This document shows, piece after piece, positions 33,553-44,152 of a stretch of 64,000 bases of DNA. This stretch comes from Peromyscus leucopus (Eukaryota; Chordata; Mammalia; Rodentia; Cricetidae), in assembly GCF_004664715.2 (NCBI RefSeq), contig NC_051063.1, positions 141,239,819 to 141,303,818 on the forward strand, given 5' to 3'. The position numbers and the translations under genes are program-made. The notes beneath the pieces were generated by a model. That model was not told the DNA's origin and ran no database searches. It saw only the letters and a list, made by a program, of their open reading frames with translations. Every line of letters begins with the position of its first letter. Within the stretch, counting starts at the first letter, position 1.

Positions 33553-34649
33553 TCCCTTTTCAATCCTTCCTTTAAGGTTTAATTTAACAATAACATTTGC
33601 GATCAGGGTCCTGCGCATCTCAAGGGCATTGCGCTTGAAATTGCACACGCTCTGCACCATTTATCATGGGCTGACATGTGTCATGTTCCAGGCTGCAGCT
33701 CCAAGAGGTTACAGCTCACGACTGCTCCTTTGTTGATCAGCTGCCGAGACAACTGAGGCACCTTTCTTCCCCTCTCCTTTTTATTCCCCCTCCCTTCTAG
33801 TTATTAAAGCTGCCTCATCCCCTTTCGGAAGGCCAAGTTTCACCCCTTCACAGAAGAAGAAACACAAAAGAATCTGTATTGTGTGGATGCTTCATTTCCT
33901 GAAATTTCTGGTGGGAGCCACACAGTGTTTAATAAGATTGGAATGTACCTCTAATCAACTTTAATCTTTGTCTAGAGAGAAACGGAAAAGACTATTAAAG
34001 TCAGCACCCACCTCGCTTTGTTTCCAACCAAGCTCACAGCAGCTGTGCAGGATGGGAACATTTCGATCTGACTGGATCCCACTCACCAGGCTGCAACAGC
34101 ACCATATTTCCTCTTTTCCTGTGCTATCTGAGAGTGGTCTCAGGGTATCTTCTAACCCAGCAGAGATTTGAACCTAACCCTGAAAGTTCCTCTAATGCAA
34201 ATGGGAGCACGAATTGAAAGATGAGGGACATCATTTTATAGAAGAAGGCTTCCTTTGATGGCCACGCCCACCCAAGTCTCTGCTTGTCTCCAACACAGCC
34301 TGGGAAGTTGAGTTTGGACAAGTTTTAAGCAGAGGAAAGCTAAACAATAAACTAAGTACTTTGACATGGCCAGTTTTGTCTTAAGGTATTTTAAATCAAG
34401 TATTCCTGACTGAGTGTTTTCTTCCGCTGAAGAATAGAGGTCTAGAAGTGTTGCTGTGGTCCTTTTCCTTACCCGTCCATTGTCTAGTTCACATCGCCCC
34501 TTTCTCCCTGTGCTGGAATGCTAACTCCCTGCCTCCCTGCCAACCTATTCTGTACTTGGCATAGACAGCACTTCTTCAGGCAACCCAAAACCTGCTTCCC
34601 TCATACCTTGCCTCTCTAGAGCTTACCAAAGTTGTAGAATTATTTCCCT
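33553..34649. other. unique sequence with a CpG-retaining block
   Basis: The part 33590-33745 keeps CpGs in contexts such as TTTGCGATCAGGG and CATTGCGCTTGAAATTGC and has no repeat character. It is a candidate for conserved noncoding DNA. The rest is ordinary unique sequence. Confidence 0.4.
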
Positions 34650-34775
34650 GCTCACTACAAAATAATCAGTGTAATCTTTTTGCTGCGATGAGCCTTGTTT
34701 TCTTAGTATCTAGCCTTGAGTCTAACATACACTGTGGCTATTCAAATTATCTTTTAAATGAATGACTAAGAATGC
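34650..34775. mobile_element. L2/MIR-type 3' tail (possible)
   Basis: GTATCTAGCCTTGAGTCTAA then GGCTATTCAAATTATC and AATGAATGACTAAGAA resemble the end shared by L2 and MIR elements (CCCTAGCACAGTGCC ... CAATAAATATTTG ... GAATGAATGA). Strongly decayed. Confidence 0.4.
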
Positions 34776-35667
34776 TAGAAGCCATGCTTAGACAATCTGA
34801 AAAGATATCCATCTGCAATCCTTTGAGAGATTCCCTTCCCCTTTACTTTTCGGCAACCGTGGTACTCACTGCTCCCCTGGCCTCAACTTGTATCCTGTTC
34901 AGGCTAGTGTTTTAAGGCATGCTCTTGCTTTGAAAGGGTGAAGCACTCTTTTTAGACATAGAACCTGGGCCAGAGCACACAGAGGCCTTGCTAGTGTGTG
35001 CATGGGACACTTACACTCAGTCTTTCACTGCTGAGGGATGCTGATCACTGAAGGATGTTCCACAGCTCAAGCTTAGGAAGTCTTTAATCAGATGGCACTA
35101 AGACCAGCCAGGTATCAAACCCTGGGGATTGATTTAGGGACTGTAAGATGATAATATTAACTCCTGCTTCAGTATCACTCAGATCTGGAAGATGCAATTT
35201 TGAATTCCAAAACCAGACAAAGTCTAATCTTGGAACTATGCATGTGTAAACAGATGAGCAGTAGCAGACCTTGAAGAGTGTTTTCCTAGATTTGTGAAGG
35301 TCTAGATCTGAGGAAGGGAGTGAGCATTTACCAGGCAAAGAAGGGTCAGGGGCACCCATAGGAGGGTGTTACTCAGACATAGGCCTTCAGGGAATGTGAG
35401 CAGTGAGGTTATGATTTGTTCCATGCCTACTGCTATCTCCTATAGATCCAAGTAGACCACGTGGTCTGCTTTGGGACCCCTCAAACATAACCACAAAGGG
35501 ATCTGGGACTCCTCAACCAACAGTAGTGAGATGTGGACTCCTGGAGTATCTATCTCAGAATTGGAATCTTTACTTGCCACCAGCAGCCTCTGAAACCAAT
35601 TAATAATGACCGCTTTCTGAAGAAAGGTTTAAGGAGAGAAACCATATATGTGAGTGTGTGTGCAGAT

Positions 35668-35668
<1 letters not shown>
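34776..35668. other. unique sequence, no gene seen
   Basis: A segment near 34950-35040 faintly resembles a reverse ID head, but the match is too weak to call. No gene. Confidence 0.45.
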
Positions 35669-35700
<32 letters not shown>

Positions 35701-35739
35701 GCACGCACGCACGCACGCGAGCGCACACACACACACACA
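35669..35739. repeat. (CA)n-(CGCA)n-(CA)n array, strong Z-DNA candidate
   Basis: Two CA runs flank a central block of about seven CGCA/CGAG units. Alternating purine-pyrimidine with embedded CG steps is the classical Z-DNA-forming pattern. Threonine-histidine frames across it are artefacts. Confidence 0.95.
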
Positions 35740-37249
35740 GAAATTGACACAAAATCAGCAAAGTAAACCCTTCTTCTTCATGAAAATAGTCAAAACCCAC
35801 ATCTCAGGAGAGGCATGCTGCTACAGGACTTCAGAGTTTTCTCTGTTCATTCACAGGGAACCCTGCTCTTCATACTTCCCTATGATGATCCAACAAATGA
35901 TTGAACATGGAAATCACATCTCAAAACTCGTTAGAGGGAAGGGTGAGTGAAGACGTGTCCTTGCAATATTGAAACATCGCACTAAAAAGTGAACATACTA
36001 AATGCTACGCTTATTTCTAACATTTCCATGCTTGAGATCACTCTAACCACATATTTTGATAATCTATTTTCAATGAAAATATCTTAGTAACTTGAAACTA
36101 TATGTCTTAACTTCATTTGATTTGAGTCTAATATTTCAGAATAACATTGGGTGAGAATGTATTGTACTGGAAAGACCAGAGAAATGGGCATAAATATAAA
36201 ATCTGAGATTATAAATAAACACATACAATTGAATTTTTCTTCTGCTATGTATTTAGCCCTATTCATATTCCCAAGAGTATTATTATTATTCCTACCATTC
36301 TAAAAATGTGGAATGTAGTATAATTATGATTGACATTTCCAAACAATGGGATTATTTTGCAAACTTGATCAAAGAGCAGACAATCACTAAGTCAAACATG
36401 TCACTGCTATTAAATAGGTAATTTTTATAACTATCACTTCTTTCTTGATTTCCACTGGAATGTTAAAAACAATCTAAAACCAGTTCACATTCTTCTTTTA
36501 TGAAAAAGAGGAACCTTGTTAAGATATCCATCAGCTCCTGGGTATTAAGAGGGAGGCAACTCGAGGCTAGAGAGGTCATCTGATTCTTGAGAGGGGAAGG
36601 TGCCATAAGACCAAACCAGCAAAACAAAACAAAACGAAATGAAATAGATAAGACTTCATAATAAGCTGACAAGTATTTGAAAGTAATCAAGTGAAGACGT
36701 CGAGAATATCACACAAAAGAATAATGATGTGTGTGTGGTAGGTAAAATATAGATTACAATTTTTGATTTATAACAGGATACAGGAAGGAGACAGGGATTG
36801 TTTGTAGGACCTTGTGACAGAATTTCAACAACTCTCTTTGAAAAGCTTTCTCTCTGCCTTGGCATGAATTCCAGGGCAACTCTGGAAGCCACGTCAGACA
36901 AAATGAAACACCCACGCTGGCAGGAGCCCAGTCCGAGGTACTGAACTCCAGGAGTGTCTGTGAATGAGAGTCTAGGTGCGGCTCATCAACTGAGTCAACA
37001 GCCTCATTGCTTTTGTCCCAGCCCATTTATCAGAAAGAAATTTGCGAAAAGTTTCTACTATTTCCTTTAGTATGAAGTAGTTGCAGTAACCTTAAAACTG
37101 GCCTGTTGGGTCTCCATTTCTAGATGACCTTTTTTCCCCTAGACACCATTTCCTTCATGGTATTGGATTAAAGTCTCATGTCTAGATGAAGGCAGTGATC
37201 TCAAAGAGTCTTATGGTACAGCTGCATGCTAATGGCAACATGGTGATGT
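35740..37249. other. unique AT-rich sequence, no gene seen
   Basis: About 1.5 kb, strongly AT-rich between 35960 and 36460, with a short (AAAAC)n tract near 36631. Reading frames up to 90 codons have no domain. Confidence 0.5.
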
Positions 37250-37385
37250 TGTATCTACTTCATGAGGTTCTTGTGAGGGTGAAATGGATTTAGTCATTGC
37301 AAGAAGCCCAGAATAGTACCTGGCACCAGGGTAATAATAACTGGGAAATAATAACAGTCTCCTTGCTATTGCTATGATTATTGTG
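37250..37385 (+). mobile_element. MIR, 3' half, forward strand
   Basis: TACTTCATGAGGTTCTTGTG, AGGGTGAAATGGATTTAGTC, AGAATAGTACCTGGCACC and a run of AATAATAAC units align in order with the second half of MIR (CTCATAGGGTTGTTGTGAGG ... AACAGTGCCTGGCACA ... TATTATTA). Confidence 0.65.
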
Positions 37386-37493
37386 ACATGTGTCTAGGAT
37401 AGAGACATTAGGCTGGTGTGTATTTCTGCCTGAATGCAATTTCCTAATGACTCCTTTGCCTTTTTCATCCTTCTAGTCCCTTTCTTCCTAAGG

Positions 37494-37805
37494 TGTTATG
37501 GTTTGATGTGAAATGCTTCCACAGAGGCTCATCTGTTTGAAGGAATGTTGCCCAGCTGTTTGGGAGTAACATTGGGAGGTGAGGCCTGGCTAGCTCACAG
37601 AAGTAGGTCACTGTATGCCAGTGTGTGGGTATACCCTGGCCCTTCCTCCCTTTTGTCATAGATGGGTGGCCAGCCACAGGCTTCCATACAGAAGTAGGTC
37701 CTGAACTTCCATGCCTTCTCTTCCATGAAACTATGAGCCAAAATAAATCCCTTCATTCCCTAAAGTGTACCTTGTCTTGTAGTTGGGTGCTATGATGAGA
37801 AAGCA
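37494..37805 (+). mobile_element. MT-type MaLR LTR, forward strand
   Basis: Begins TGTTATGGTTTGATGTG at 37494 and contains CATCTGTTTGAAGGAATG, GGGAGGTGAGGCCTGGCTAG, AAGTAGGTCACTG, TATACCCTGGCCCTTCCTCC and ATGAGCCAAAATAAATCCC (polyadenylation signal). These follow MT/MTD order. The middle is shortened and the 3' end fades near 37805. Confidence 0.8.
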
Positions 37806-38034
37806 AGGGATCTTTAAGGCAATCTTGCTATAAATTCCCAGCTCACTGTGGTGCTTAGCATTAGCATTTATTATATACTCACCTTGTGCTGATCACTAAG
37901 TTATTTTACATGCTTGGTCTCCCAAAGCCCGGGTACCTAGGCCCAAGTTTGTGTGGTCAGGGTTGGTACAATTTTCACCTCATGTCGGAGAAAATGGATT
38001 TTTGTGGATTAACTAAACTGGATGATGTTGTTAC

Positions 38035-38400
38035 CTCTGCTCTTACTCAGTTTTCTGATGCTAGTCATATGATCACACAGACTGAGTACATCTTGTAGAA
38101 AAAGAGATTTATTTTGACGAGGGCCTTCTCATCCAAGATCACGGGGACACATAAATGGTTAGGATCTTGCTGACAGAGTTCCCATAAAGGGCATCTCCTG
38201 GTGACAGGCAGGGAGTACACTGCACATGTGACTAGACTGACTCCATCACACGTTGCTCATTAACCCATTGACTGTGGATGGCCTAATGGCTTACAGCTCC
38301 TGTGTGGGATATCACCTGAGTATCTCTCATAATGGAATTACATTTTCACAGGAGTTTTAACAAGGACAAACTTATCCTAAGTTCACCTGAGACTCACTTC
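38035..38400 (-). mobile_element. possible old MaLR LTR, reverse strand
   Basis: ACTCAGTTTTCTGATGCTAG, ACAGACTGAGTACATCTTGT, AAAGAGATTTATTTTG and GACGAGGGCCTTCTC resemble the reverse complement of MLT1/MST-like MaLR LTRs. The right half is too decayed to align by eye. Confidence 0.4.
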
Positions 38401-38628
38401 CAAACAGCCAGATGACAGCCACAGTTCCCATCCACAGGCAGGGCTCTTCCCATTTCTTTCTCCATTGTCAAGGTCGGTCCTCCTTGACCTTTGACTTTCC
38501 TGCTGTATCTTCTAGCTCACTTCTGGCTTAAGATTTAGAGCAGGATCCAGTGCCAAATGGAAACCTTGGTGATCTCTGTGCACTTTGTTTTGTATTTATT
38601 TTATTGAATAACAAGTCTCTACAACCAC

Positions 38629-38629
<1 letters not shown>

Positions 38630-38661
<32 letters not shown>
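38630..38661. repeat. A32 homopolymer
   Basis: Pure poly-A. The 60 bases before it are not a SINE or LINE-1 tail I recognise, so it may be the tail of an unidentified retrocopy or a free-standing tract. Confidence 0.9.
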
Positions 38662-38664
<3 letters not shown>

Positions 38665-39119
38665 CCCAAGCAAGTCACTTATAATGGGGGAGATTTACAC
38701 ACCCTATAGAAAATACTGATAAAATTATTCTCACAAAATTCACATCATCAAGTAGATAGGTATAAGTTGTGAAGCTCTATGCTTCCTACTGGAAATAGTT
38801 TTGTGTGCTGATGCTGTAGATGCAGGGTGGAGCCTGTCTACATTGGTGTTAGTGCCCTTACAAAAGGGACCTCACAAAGCTTGCTCTGCTCTCCATCATT
38901 GCTATCTGTGAAATAGGAAGCAGGCCTGAATGATCACAAATCTATTAAACCTCTAGCTTCTAGATCTGTGAGAGATCGACTTTCAGTTGAACCATCTGGT
39001 GTATAGGGTTTTTGCACCACATCTCAAACATACTGTGGTATCTTGTATATGGAGAACATGTCAATTAAGTAGAATGCTTAGGAAATAGGGCTTTCCAGGG
39101 TTTTCTTCTTTTTAAAGCT
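38662..39119. other. unique sequence, no gene seen
   Basis: No repeat or gene recognised. Confidence 0.5.
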
Positions 39120-39190
39120 ATTTATTTATATGTATATATATATATATATATGTATGTGTGTACATATGTATGTATGTATGTACATATGTA
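39120..39190. repeat. (TA)n/(TATG)n microsatellite
   Basis: TA units, then GTATG and ACATATG variants. It directly abuts the tail end of the reverse-strand B3 element and may have grown from that tail. Confidence 0.9.
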
Positions 39191-39194
39191 TGTG

Positions 39195-39385
39195 TTTCTG
39201 GGTATTGGCATGTGATGTATAAGCAGGTTCCTGAAGAGGCCAGAAGGAAAAATCAGATCTCCTGAAGCTGGAGTAACATGTAGTTATGAGCAGCCTGAAT
39301 GGGTGCTGAGAAATGAACCTGGGTCCTCTGAAAGAGACATACATGCGTACATACTCTTAACTGTTGAGCCATCTCTCTGTCCTGA
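39195..39385 (-). mobile_element. B3 SINE, reverse strand
   Basis: GAAGAGGCCAGAAGGAAAAA, AGATCTCCTGAAGCTGGAGT, GTGCTGAGAAATGAACCTGG and TTAACTGTTGAGCCATCTCT are the reverse complement of B3. A short ACATGCGTACAT insertion interrupts the head at about 39340-39352. Confidence 0.88.
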
Positions 39386-39904
39386 AATTGAGGGGTTTTA
39401 TTATTATCGATGGATTATCATGAAAAATTACCTTTCATTTCTGTTATTAACATTTCTTCTTTTTAATGAATCAGTTCACCTCTGTGCCTCCAGCTCTTGT
39501 GACATACTGAACTTTACTGATATTTTACTTGGTAATTTAATATATTATGCTTCTCTAGGTCTATTTTATTCATTGAGATGCTTGATATTAGTTGTTATAA
39601 ACAAAGACTGTAGGAGCAGAGAGATTATTTTCTGCTACTTTCTAATAAACGTAACTCTAATTCTTTCACACATGCAAGTTCTTTTCTAATTCATATGAAT
39701 CAAAGACTCAAAGAAAAGTTTCATGCATGTTTGTGCTGATATAAATAATTTCACTATTTTATTTCAATTCACCCTTTTCCTTCTTTAAAGTATGCTTCTG
39801 CTCAACTTCCCCTCCCACATAGATCTTTTGATTTCCATCTCTCTCACCTTCAAGTATAATTGCTTTTCCCTATTTCCCCATGAAGACCCATGTAGTATTA
39901 AAAT
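39386..39904. other. unique AT-rich sequence
   Basis: A 128-codon frame (39303-39689) starts inside the B3 element and continues here. It is leucine- and isoleucine-rich because of AT-rich codons and has no family match I recognise. Not called as a gene. Confidence 0.5.
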
Positions 39905-40035
39905 CCTGTTGGAGGAGGGGATGAAGGTAGATCTGGGGGGTGCTTAGGCAGGGGGAGGGGAGGAGGAGGAGGGATGAAAGGGGGACCTGTGGTTGGTATG
40001 TAAAATGAATAAAAAACTTTTCTAATTAAAAAAAC
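39905..40035 (+). mobile_element. LINE-1 3' tail, forward strand
   Basis: A G/A-rich tract (GGGGGAGGGGAGGAGGAGG), then GGGACCTGTGGTTGGTATGT, AAAATGAATAAAAAAC and an A-rich end match the terminal 130 bases of a rodent LINE-1 3'UTR. Severely 5' truncated. Confidence 0.8.
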
Positions 40036-41297
40036 AACCCTGTCACAGAGGCCAGTCACAGATCACTCACTCCGCTGCCTTTTGTGGCCCCTTTCTCCAT
40101 CCTCTATCCTGACATTCTTCAGCACTGTTCCAAGTGCTAATGCCTTGCTCTGAGCATTTTTTTTTCTTAAAAAGCCAATAGGATCATGCAATCTCCACTT
40201 AGATGATCTGAATTCATCTTAATCATTCCCCAAAGACCCTACCTCTAAACTCCAAAAGTAGATGAAGTATCCACCTCTGCTCTTAATACTTTATAATGGG
40301 AATAAAATTTCAACATGAGTCCTTGGCGGGCACATTCAAGCCAGATCTAAAACAGCTTCCATCATACCTAAATGAAATAGTTATACAAATTTAGGATGTG
40401 TGTTAGCTGTTTTTCATGTTTGCATCTAATTCCTATCCAAGGAGGAAAGGACACAAATACACTCCTAGGGTCTCTAAGAAAAGAATACTCAGGTCACAAA
40501 TGAAAAAAAAAAAAAAAAAAAAAAAAAAGAGGGAGCTCAAATTACATTATTGGACACAAACAAGGCTCTTGGTAGGAGACCTTTATTATTAGTGAAAAAT
40601 CAGTTACCTATTAATATTGTCATTTTCCTTGAGTAAGGTCCACTTAAAGAGGCTGAGGAAGAGATCTTTAATTTGCTCCCGTGGCTGGTGACTGCCTGCA
40701 GCTGGGATGTGGCAGTGCTGGTCCCAGGGAATGCAGAGAAGCTGTGCCAGGGAGCCCCATAGGTGGCTGACTTGAGATGGAGATAATTGCCAAAATGATT
40801 AATTATTTCTCTAAGTCATATACAAGTATCCTCCTTCTTCTTGTTCACTGGTCGGCTAACTTCAAAGGAGTGGCCAGCCCCAACATGGAAGGCCCAGCTG
40901 TCGAAACAAAGCTGGTTGTGTAGGATGCATTCCTTCCTGAGTAGCAGTGGCCAGAGGAAGTAGGACTCTCTCTTCTTTGTATCATTGTTATAGCTCATAC
41001 CCTCTTTCTCTAAGAGAATAATGTGCATCCATCCATTCAACCCTGGTCTTCATGAGAATAGATATTCCCTAACTTAAAATATAGTTATGTCCCAATAAAC
41101 GGATGCCTGAGAATGATGCATGTTCTAAATGACCTTAATGCACTTAACCTACTGAATATGGCTTTCCTAAGAACATGACACCTGCTGGAGTTCTAACTTG
41201 TTCCCTTTGAAACAGATGAATTGAAATATACTATAGCACCGGATAGTTGTAAGGAGACTTCTCCTTTGTACTGCCTAGCAGGGCCTCCTGTCACAGG
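40036..41297. other. unique sequence with an A26 run
   Basis: An uninterrupted A26 run lies at 40503-40528 with no recognisable element in front of it. No gene is seen. Confidence 0.5.
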
Positions 41298-41890
41298 TTT
41301 ACTAGCTGCTATTTGCATGACTTTGAGCAAAAAGCTAACAAATTTTGCTTCAGTTTTTCTCATTTAGGAAATGAGTATAGTGAACTGTATTAATAAAAAA
41401 TAGTAGGACAGTGGTGTGGACTAAGCTCTTACACTAGTCTTAACAGACAAATGAAAGTGGGGTTAGTCACACTAAGTGTCCAAGGAATGAGGCCCAAAGT
41501 ATAAGAAATCTGAATGGAGAAAGGATCATTAGATATCCAAATAGGCCTGTTTTAGGTGGCTTGAAAGGGGAGTCCCTGTGTTATGGTGTTCAGAAGGAGC
41601 ATAACTCCCAACCCATCAACTTGCTTCTCAGTGTGATTCTACTTTTCACAGTTCTCTCCTGGCTGTTAGGCCACCCATGTTAGCTCACCTCATTGGAACA
41701 CAGAGCCTAATTCTAAAGTTACTAAGGAAAACCGGTTAATATCATCTAATTTGCTGTGTTTTAACATTTTGACAATACTACCTGACAAAATCACTGTGAA
41801 GATTAAAGGATGAGTGGACAGTGCTTTGGCCTGTTCTGTAGCTCCCACATAAATATCAGTGTAATAATAATCACAACAATAGTGACAATG
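41298..41890 (+). mobile_element. MIR split by an unclassified ~370-bp insert
   Basis: The first half of a forward MIR core lies at 41298-41405 (TTTACTAGCTGCTATTTGCA, ACTTTGAGCAAAAAGC, TTCTCATTTAGGAAATGAG). The second half resumes at about 41775-41890 (CAATACTACCTG, GAAGATTAAAGGATGAG, ACAGTGCTTTGGCC). The consensus reads continuously across this junction. The 370 bases between (41406-41774) do not resemble any family I know, and AATAGTAG / AATACTAC at its two edges could be a decayed duplication. Confidence 0.55.
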
Positions 41891-42514
41891 TCTATCCAAA
41901 CAAGCGCGCTGCAAATAAATGACATAAAAAGAAACATTGAACCAAAATCAGTGGCCAAAACGAGAAAGGAACAGGCAAAACAGAGCAGGAAGGAAATTAA
42001 CAGATGGCTATAATTCAGGTAACGACAGCTGGAAATTGGGCTGACCAAGAGCTAAGATAAGCAGAAGATCTGATACAACTTCTTTAAAATGTAAGTTGTT
42101 ACAATTAGAAGGCATGTGGATATAGACAGTGCTTGGCAGCCTTTGGCCTCCTATTCTGCTCAGCAGTATGAAGCCAGACAGTCTCATATCCGAGTAAGAG
42201 GGAAATTAATAGCCTCAATGTAGAATGTGCCCAGAGGAGAATGTGCAAAAGGAGCAGGGAAGCTTGTGGACACTCCATTTGAGGAATACTTAATGAACAC
42301 AAGGAAGCTGAACGTCCTGGCATGGCAAAGAAAAGTCTTGACTTGCTGTTCAGGGCAATGTTTTAGCTGTGAGAACTGTCCAACTATGAAATAGGCTATT
42401 CTGTTCGCTCCCAGTCTCATTGAGCATACTTGAGGACATTGAAAAACCTTGCTGTGGATTTTGAAAGAAAGAATCTCATTGGAAATCTAAATTTCATGAA
42501 CCACTTGAAGGTCC
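41891..42514. other. unique sequence, no gene seen
   Basis: Overlapping short frames on the minus strand at 41803-42420 show no domain. Confidence 0.5.
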
Positions 42515-43055
42515 CCGCCATCTGTCTCCATCCACTTAATGCCACTATAACAGAATGACGCAGAATGGACAATTTATAAACAACTGAAGATTATTTGGTT
42601 CATGCTTCTGGAGGCTGGAAATTTTAACATTCAGAGAGATGGACATAGTGAGGTATGCCTGTCATCAAAGCACATGAGAGGCAGGGGGACAAAGAGTAAC
42701 AGGAAGAGTTTGTAGTCATCCTAAGTTACATGGCAAGATTGATTCCAGCTTGGACTATATGAGACTCTGTATCAAACAAACAAAGCAATGAACAAACAAT
42801 GACAGAATCTGGTGAGCACCTTTTTCTGTACATCTTATTGCAGAAAGCATCGCATTCATGAGAGAGAGCGTGAATGGGGGCAAGAGTGCATCTTGTCAAC
42901 TAGCCCCACTCCCAGGGAAGCAACATCAATCCATTCACGAAAGTGGAAGCCTCCAGATTTAATCCCTTAGTAAAGCCCCACCTGTCAGCAGAGTTCCACT
43001 AGGGATTAAGATTCCAACAAATGAAACTTGGAGGATGTGTTCAAACCAAAGTACG
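42515..43055 (-). mobile_element. old MaLR LTR, reverse strand, interrupted by B1
   Basis: Left part: TGCCACTATAACAGAATGAC, GACAATTTATAAACAACTGA, ATGCTTCTGGAGGCTGG. Right part: CAATCCATTCACGAAAGTGG, TAATCCCTTAGTAAAGCCCC, ACTAGGGATTAAGATTCC and GTGTTCAAACCAAAG. Together they follow an MLT1/MST-like LTR in reverse. The halves are separated by the SINE at 42625-42805. Confidence 0.65.
42625..42805 (+). mobile_element. diverged B1 SINE nested in a MaLR LTR
   Basis: GGACATAGTGAGGTATGCCT, GTCATCAAAGCACATGAGAG, CAAGATTGATTCCAGCTTGG and GAGACTCTGTATCAAACAAA follow B1 order, ending in an ACAAAC-type tail. It must be younger than the LTR it interrupts. Confidence 0.65.
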
Positions 43056-44019
43056 GACCCAGGTCATTTCCGAGTCACTGTCCAGAAAAAAGAAAGGTTT
43101 CCATAGATACCTGCCACGGATAACCAGAATATACTATCATGGCAACCACTTCATACCAAAGCAGTTCTTTGCATCCCTTCTGATTTCTGTGGTGGACAGA
43201 ATACCCCCAAGGCAGCCCAACACTCTCCAGGATACCCACACACACTCCTGCTTCTTTCCAAGGAGCTGGATGCTTTCCAAGAACCAGGTGTATTCGTCTC
43301 CGCTTCTATTTAAACCAGTTGCATCTGTTACTCTAATTGCTTAGTTTCATTAAACATTATGTAAACTGGTGAAATATTAGTGTTAGGAGAAATCGAGATG
43401 TTGTGTCTGTGAAAACTAAGTTGAATGCTTGGGAAAGAGTTGATGAAGGCGATTTGCTCAAATGTAATCGCTGTTAAATTAGGTGTGGGTTAGACAAATG
43501 TATAAGATTGGGAAAGATCATTAAAATTTAGATGAATTCTCTTTCTGAGATTGCTCTGCGAGTCTTTAAGTTCTTGCTCCACTTTGGAGAAACTGGAAAT
43601 CATGGGTGCTGCTTAATGGGTGCGATTTATGCAGAAAGGCGATGTGACGCTCCTGTTAGTAGGCCTATATGCAGACAAGGCCTTGGCCCTAGACAAAAAA
43701 CTTGTCTAATTAGAGACCCATTTTTGCATGTTGTAAGTTAAAAGTTTTAGTACATGTTTCTTTTTTACGTGTCTGCTGTGGTTTCACTTCTTAAATGTGT
43801 CACGGGCTGTCTACCAGCCGTAATTCCCCAGGCAGAAGTGCTGGTGTTGTTTAAAGTGACAGTGCTGTGACCGGAAGGTGGATCCTGGTGTGACTGGTAG
43901 AATAACTGGAATGACTGTGTGACGCCTGAAGAAATCCATTGAGGGCAAAGGCTATGAAAAGGATAGGCCATGTTAGATTTGCAGATAAGAGGTAAGGTGA
44001 GCCATGCTAAAAATAAATA
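43056..44019. other. unique sequence with a candidate conserved block
   Basis: The block 43300-43760 has no repeat character, is AT-rich yet keeps CpGs (GGCGATTTGC, GTAATCGCTG, GGCGATGTGACGC) and contains TCTAATTAGAGA, a homeodomain-type palindrome. No reading frame above 69 codons lies in it. It looks like regulatory rather than coding sequence, which cannot be tested here. Confidence 0.4.
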
Positions 44020-44152
44020 GATAGATAGACAGCAGGCAGATAGATAGACAGGTAACCATGAGGGAGGGAGGGAGAGGAAGGATGGGAGAAAAAGATGAAA
44101 GAGAGAGAGAGAGAGAGAGAGAGGAAGAGAGAGAGAGAGAGGGATCGAGATC
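44020..44152. repeat. (GATA)n-like and (GA)n low-complexity block
   Basis: Irregular GATA/GACA units (44020-44052), a GGGA-rich part and a nearly pure GA run (44098-44142). Confidence 0.92.

Noticed and set aside
34930..35040. Possible reverse ID SINE
   Set aside because: Matches limited to GGCCTTG and TGTGTGCATG-like words without the conserved head.
39303..39689. 128-codon plus-strand frame
   Set aside because: Begins inside a B3 SINE and continues into AT-rich unique sequence with no family signature.
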